Assembly (NCBI GenBank): GCA_015665415.1
Contig: JADFAE010000004.1
Span: 62,001 to 126,000 of the forward strand
Length of the DNA: 64,000 bases
DNA from: Roseobacter sp.
Lineage (GTDB): Bacteria; Pseudomonadota; Alphaproteobacteria; Rhodobacterales; Rhodobacteraceae
Direction: 5' to 3'
Position 1 is the stretch's first letter, and the number at the start of each line of letters is the position of its first letter. The notes beneath the pieces were generated by a model. The model saw nothing but the letters and a program-made list of their open reading frames with translations, did no database searches and was not told the origin of the DNA. Of the stretch, positions 61,176 through 64,000 are shown one piece after another. The position numbers were made by a program, and so were the translations under genes.

Positions 61176-61607
61176 ATGACACAGACAATTTTTGACCTCC
61201 TGAAGGCCCTGATGAACGCCACCCTTTTGCTACTGGCCCTCTGCCTGTTTCTGGGCTGGCAACTTTTTGCCTCTGTCCGTGAAGTGACAGACCGCCTGGG
61301 CGAGATCAGTGAAAACCTGATCCCCCTGCACAGTCAGCTGCAGACTGTGACCCAGGAGGTTTCTTTGCTCAGACAGGCGCTGGACCGCTCCCCCCCCGCC
61401 GATAGCGCCGAAATACGCAAAATGCTGTCCCTGTTGGAGGTTCAGCTGGCTGACATCAAAGGGAAGGCCCAAGCCTTGCAACAGCTGCCGGCACAGCTGG
61501 TCTCAACCTCAGTCGAGAGCGCCATTCGCAGCTTGTCGCAAGAGATCGATGAACGCCTGCCACGCTTGTCCTCTTGTTCACAAAAACAGACGGCGCTTCT
61601 GGAATAG
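61176..61607 (+). CDS. Membrane-anchored coiled-coil protein, unknown function
   Basis: A 143-residue product (147 with the GTG at 61164). An N-terminal helix, LMNATLLLLALCLFLGWQLFA, anchors it. The rest is a predicted coiled coil: VREVTDRLGEISENLIPLHSQLQTVTQEVSLLRQAL, a short loop DRSPPADSAE, then IRKMLSLLEVQLADIKGKAQALQQL. No family is recognised. The last codons and the stop TAG lie inside a 15-bp hairpin that also serves as terminator for the convergent DUF924 gene. A TATACT at 61131 could be a -10 element. Confidence 0.75.
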   Translation: MTQTIFDLLKALMNATLLLLALCLFLGWQLFASVREVTDRLGEISENLIPLHSQLQTVTQEVSLLRQALDRSPPADSAEIRKMLSLLEVQLADIKGKAQALQQLPAQLVSTSVESAIRSLSQEIDERLPRLSSCSQKQTALLE

Positions 61608-61620
61608 AAGCGCCGTCTGT
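61580..61620 (-). terminator. Strong intrinsic terminator of the DUF924 gene, inside the convergent gene's 3' end
   Basis: ACAGACGGCGCTTCT (61586-61600) and AGAAGCGCCGTCTGT (61606-61620) form a perfect 15-bp stem with a 5-nt loop. On the minus strand it is followed by TTTTG. It overlaps the last codons and the stop (61605-61607) of the plus-strand gene. Confidence 0.88.
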
Positions 61621-61658
61621 AAAACTCGGGTGTTCGCGCTGGGGCTTTACTGGGCAGC

Positions 61659-62237
61659 CTAGCCGGCCGCTTGCAAATTCCGCACTGTGACTCCGTAGCC
61701 ACCGGCCATAACATAGTCCATCTCGGGCCCAGTGCTGTGACGCAGCAGCGCCTCGTTGCGATAGGGGAAGCGTCCAAACAGACGGATCACCTCACGGTGT
61801 GCCCGCGCATGCAGCATGTTGGATGCCCCGCTTTTGGGCATCCGCTCCATCATCAAACGCACGCAGCGCTCCTGATCACAGAGGTTCTCTGAATGCATCA
61901 GCGGCAGATAGAAGAACTGGCGCGCGGGTTCGTCGATCTTCAGATCCCATTTTTTGTTGATGGCATTCTTGGCGGCACAAAGCGCAATCCGATCCGATTT
62001 GAAGGCTTCGCCGGTGCCCCGAAACATGTTGCGCGAGAACTGGTCGGTCAACAGGATATAGGCCAGGGTTCCCGTCGGATAGGTCAGCCACATGGAAAAC
62101 TTGCCAGCACAGGCCTGCTCCCATGTTTCCTTGAAACGGCTGCGAATGGTGTCATCCAGCGCCGTGTCGCTCAGATACCAGCCTTTTTCTCCAACCTCGT
62201 CCAACCAGAACTTGAGGATTTCTTCGGGGCCCTGCAT
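61659..62237 (-). CDS. DUF924 family protein
   Basis: The 192-residue protein is a typical DUF924 member. It shows EILKFWLDEVGEKGWYLSDTALDDTIRSRF at the start, then LAYILLTDQFSRNMFRGTGEAFKSD. The conserved FFYLPLMHSENLCDQERCV and GRFPYRNEALLR follow. The fold is TPR-like in known structures, with no agreed function. It stands alone on the minus strand, ends at a strong terminator, and has a 139-nt gap to the MFS gene upstream. Confidence 0.9.
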   Translation of the reverse strand: MQGPEEILKFWLDEVGEKGWYLSDTALDDTIRSRFKETWEQACAGKFSMWLTYPTGTLAYILLTDQFSRNMFRGTGEAFKSDRIALCAAKNAINKKWDLKIDEPARQFFYLPLMHSENLCDQERCVRLMMERMPKSGASNMLHARAHREVIRLFGRFPYRNEALLRHSTGPEMDYVMAGGYGVTVRNLQAAG

Positions 62238-62376
62238 CGGTCCATCTCCACGTATTTATACTGAGGTTGAGTTCAGACCTTTTTACCGGGGTTTGACAAG
62301 TGACCCCGGGTCACTTTTTGCAACATCCGGGGCCATTTGCTGAAATAATCCTCACAGAGACAAGTGGTTAGCGCAA

Positions 62377-63651
62377 TCATTCCGCATCACTGGCGGCTTC
62401 TTGCTCTTCGATCTCTGTCTCGATGGCATATTCCTGAGCGAACTCAACCACCACCGGCGAGCCCGTGAGCGCCATCGGAGACATGATACCGGTCTCTTCG
62501 ACGGGAATCGCGGCCCGCTGGGTGGTGCGATACAGCGCATAAACCGCCAATACGATCAGCAGCACAGCCATGAACAGGAAATAGCCCGCAGGACCAAAGG
62601 CAGCATCACTCATCATCCAACCGGTGATCAGGGGCCCTGCAATGGCGCCCAGCCCGTTAATGAAGACCAGCCCCCCCGAGGCCGCTGCCATATCATCATG
62701 GTCGAGATAGTCGTTGGTATGGGCGATCAGCAGCGAATACAACGGGTTCGACATGCCGCCGATGAAGAAGGCCGCAACCAGCAAAAAGGTATAGTCCGCC
62801 CCCATCATCATGCCCATGATGGCGGCTCCACCGCCAAGGGCAGAGACCGCAAGGACCAGAACCCGACGATCCATCCAGTCCGACATCCAGCCCAGCGGAT
62901 ACTGCAGGATAATGGCCCCGATATAGAAGGTGGCGATGAAGATCGAAATTTGCGACAGGGTCAGCCCGGCTTCGGCGGCGTAGACCGCGCTCATGCCAAA
63001 CTGCGCAGAGAACACGCCCCCCAGCATGAACATGCCAACACAGCCAAGCGGCGAGGCCTTCATCAATTCCCGCAGCGACATCGGCTTGGTGGTGTCAAAA
63101 GCCGGCGTCGGAGAGATCGACAACAGAATCGGCGCAAAGGAGACCGAAACAACGATCGAAGCAATCACAAAGGTCTCATAGCCGGCCGGATCGCCCACCA
63201 GCATCAGCGCCTGTGCCGAAACGATGCCAAATGTCTGCACGATCATATACAGCGACAGCGCCTTGCCCCGGTTGGCATTGTCGGCCGCATTGTTGAGCCA
63301 GCTTTCGGCCGTCACATACACGCCGGAAAAGCAGAACCCGATCAGCACCCGCCCCAGCATCCAGGCGATTGGGTTGGCCACCGCCGGGTACAGGATCATC
63401 ACCGCCGAAATCAGCGAGGCCAGGGCCGCAAAGACCCGCACATGGCCGACGCGCCGGATCATCTCTGGCGCCAACCGCGAGCCGCCAAGAAAGCCGACAA
63501 AATAGGCCGACATCACAAAGGACATCTGCAGCGTGGAAAACCCCTCCATGGCGCCGCGCACACCCAAAATGGTGCCCTGCATGCCATTACCGATCATCAG
63601 CATTCCCATGCCCAAAAGCAGCGCCCAAGCGCTCGACAAGACCTGCAGCAT
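62377..63651 (-). CDS. MFS transporter with acidic C-terminal tail
   Basis: The 424-residue, 12-helix transporter is of the YcaD/UMF-like MFS type. Motifs include MLMIGNGMQGTILGVRGAMEGFST, FVMSAYFVGFLGGSRLAPEMIRRVGH and AESWLNNAADNANRGKALSLYMIVQTFG. A soluble tail of about 40 residues after the last helix ends in EYAIETEIEEQEAASDAE and is markedly acidic. I choose ATG 63651 with AAGGAGC upstream; the open frame reaches 63711. The substrate is unknown. It follows partial queA on the same strand with a 193-nt gap. Confidence 0.9.
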   Translation of the reverse strand: MLQVLSSAWALLLGMGMLMIGNGMQGTILGVRGAMEGFSTLQMSFVMSAYFVGFLGGSRLAPEMIRRVGHVRVFAALASLISAVMILYPAVANPIAWMLGRVLIGFCFSGVYVTAESWLNNAADNANRGKALSLYMIVQTFGIVSAQALMLVGDPAGYETFVIASIVVSVSFAPILLSISPTPAFDTTKPMSLRELMKASPLGCVGMFMLGGVFSAQFGMSAVYAAEAGLTLSQISIFIATFYIGAIILQYPLGWMSDWMDRRVLVLAVSALGGGAAIMGMMMGADYTFLLVAAFFIGGMSNPLYSLLIAHTNDYLDHDDMAAASGGLVFINGLGAIAGPLITGWMMSDAAFGPAGYFLFMAVLLIVLAVYALYRTTQRAAIPVEETGIMSPMALTGSPVVVEFAQEYAIETEIEEQEAASDAE

Positions 63652-63844
63652 CGCGATGGCTCCTTGTGCCAGCAGACAGACCCGCCCGGCCCCAAGGCCA
63701 AAGCGGCGCATGCCCGCGTGTTTGTTCTGACCGGGGAGGCCCTGTCGTCAGGACCGGATATCGGCTATAAAGATTGCGTTTTGATGACACGATCCAGCCC
63801 TGATCAGAGCGGATTGTTGGCGCGCTTGTCTACGCTTATTTGCG

Positions 63845-64000
63845 TCACTTCTGCGGCGTATTCGTCCCATGCGGCAACAAAAGCGACGCATCCCCATAAG
63901 AAAAGAAGCGATACCCTTCTTTTACCGCATGGGCGTAGATCTCACGCACCCGGTCTTGGCCCATAAGCGCAGAGATCAACATCAGCAGGGTCGATTTGGG
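63845..64000 (-). CDS. queA: tRNA preQ1(34) S-adenosylmethionine ribosyltransferase-isomerase (C-terminal end only)
   Basis: The last 51 codons of a minus-strand gene that continues past the window. They read [14 protein letters not shown], then [27 protein letters not shown] and end in NTPQK. This matches the conserved C-terminus of QueA, in which KSTLLMLVSALMG and [12 protein letters not shown] are diagnostic. QueA adds the epoxycyclopentane group during queuosine synthesis in tRNA. The stop complement is at 63845-63847. Confidence 0.93.
   Translation of the reverse strand, partial: PKSTLLMLISALMGQDRVREIYAHAVKEGYRFFSYGDASLLLPHGTNTPQK

Noticed and set aside
62401-63966. Long plus-strand open frame (521 codons) opposite the MFS gene and queA
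   Set aside because: Its product is His/Arg/Gln-rich with no domain and lies antisense to two recognised genes.

Overview
The window reads as chromosomal DNA of a marine alphaproteobacterium of the Roseobacter group (Rhodobacteraceae; Phaeobacter/Leisingera/Ruegeria-like). The basis is GC-rich coding, a soxBDA sarcosine oxidase operon, two TRAP-transporter operons, a ccmI gene, a GTTC-N7-GTTC type LexA box before uvrA, and a reductive pyrimidine-degradation cluster. The species cannot be fixed from sequence reading alone. Both ends cut genes: soxA on the left, queA on the right. I see one tRNA (Asn), no rRNA and no CRISPR array.

Layout. 1-2.7 kb: sarcosine oxidase (soxB, soxD, partial soxA). 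2.9-6.9 kb: ccmI, ruvX and a DUF1289 gene, then a dioxygenase-like gene and dusA. 7.2-8.3 kb: tRNA-Asn with terminator, then a thermonuclease-family pseudogene carrying both a frameshift and an amber stop. 8.5-13.1 kb: an aldehyde dehydrogenase facing a TRAP operon. 13.7-22.7 kb: an acetate module of acsA, adenylate kinase, DUF4212 plus sodium:solute symporter, a cNMP/CBS/DUF294 protein, a small membrane protein, and an unusual DEDDh exonuclease attached to a sensor-like membrane N-terminus. 22.7-24.3 kb: a flavin reductase and a two-cluster ferredoxin-like protein.

24.5-36.7 kb is one functional block for pyrimidine catabolism. It holds an NMT1/THI5-type ABC importer, dihydropyrimidinase, N-carbamoyl amidohydrolase, two RutR-like TetR regulators, PreA, PreT and a RidA-family protein. 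Two RutR-like palindromes lie in tandem in the divergent amidase/tetR promoter, and a variant palindrome lies before preT. Together these genes would import pyrimidines and reduce and open the ring to beta-alanine-type products.

36.8-42.0 kb looks like an accessory island. It is visibly more AT-rich and sparsely coding, with a truncated VirB2-like pilin relic, an eroded IS3-family transposase relic and orphan secreted or membrane proteins. 42.0-47.9 kb is a second TRAP operon with an IclR regulator, divergent from a GMC oxidoreductase. A gap with a repeated 34-bp element follows. 48.8-51.9 kb is a valine-degradation trio (acyl-CoA dehydrogenase, 3-hydroxyisobutyryl-CoA hydrolase-like protein, 3-hydroxyisobutyrate dehydrogenase). 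52.2-55.1 kb: a Hint-domain exported protein, and an XRE regulator divergent from a membrane protein across a perfect 15-bp palindrome. 55.2-64.0 kb is housekeeping: uvrA, two MFS transporters, lpdA, a small coiled-coil protein, a DUF924 gene and partial queA.
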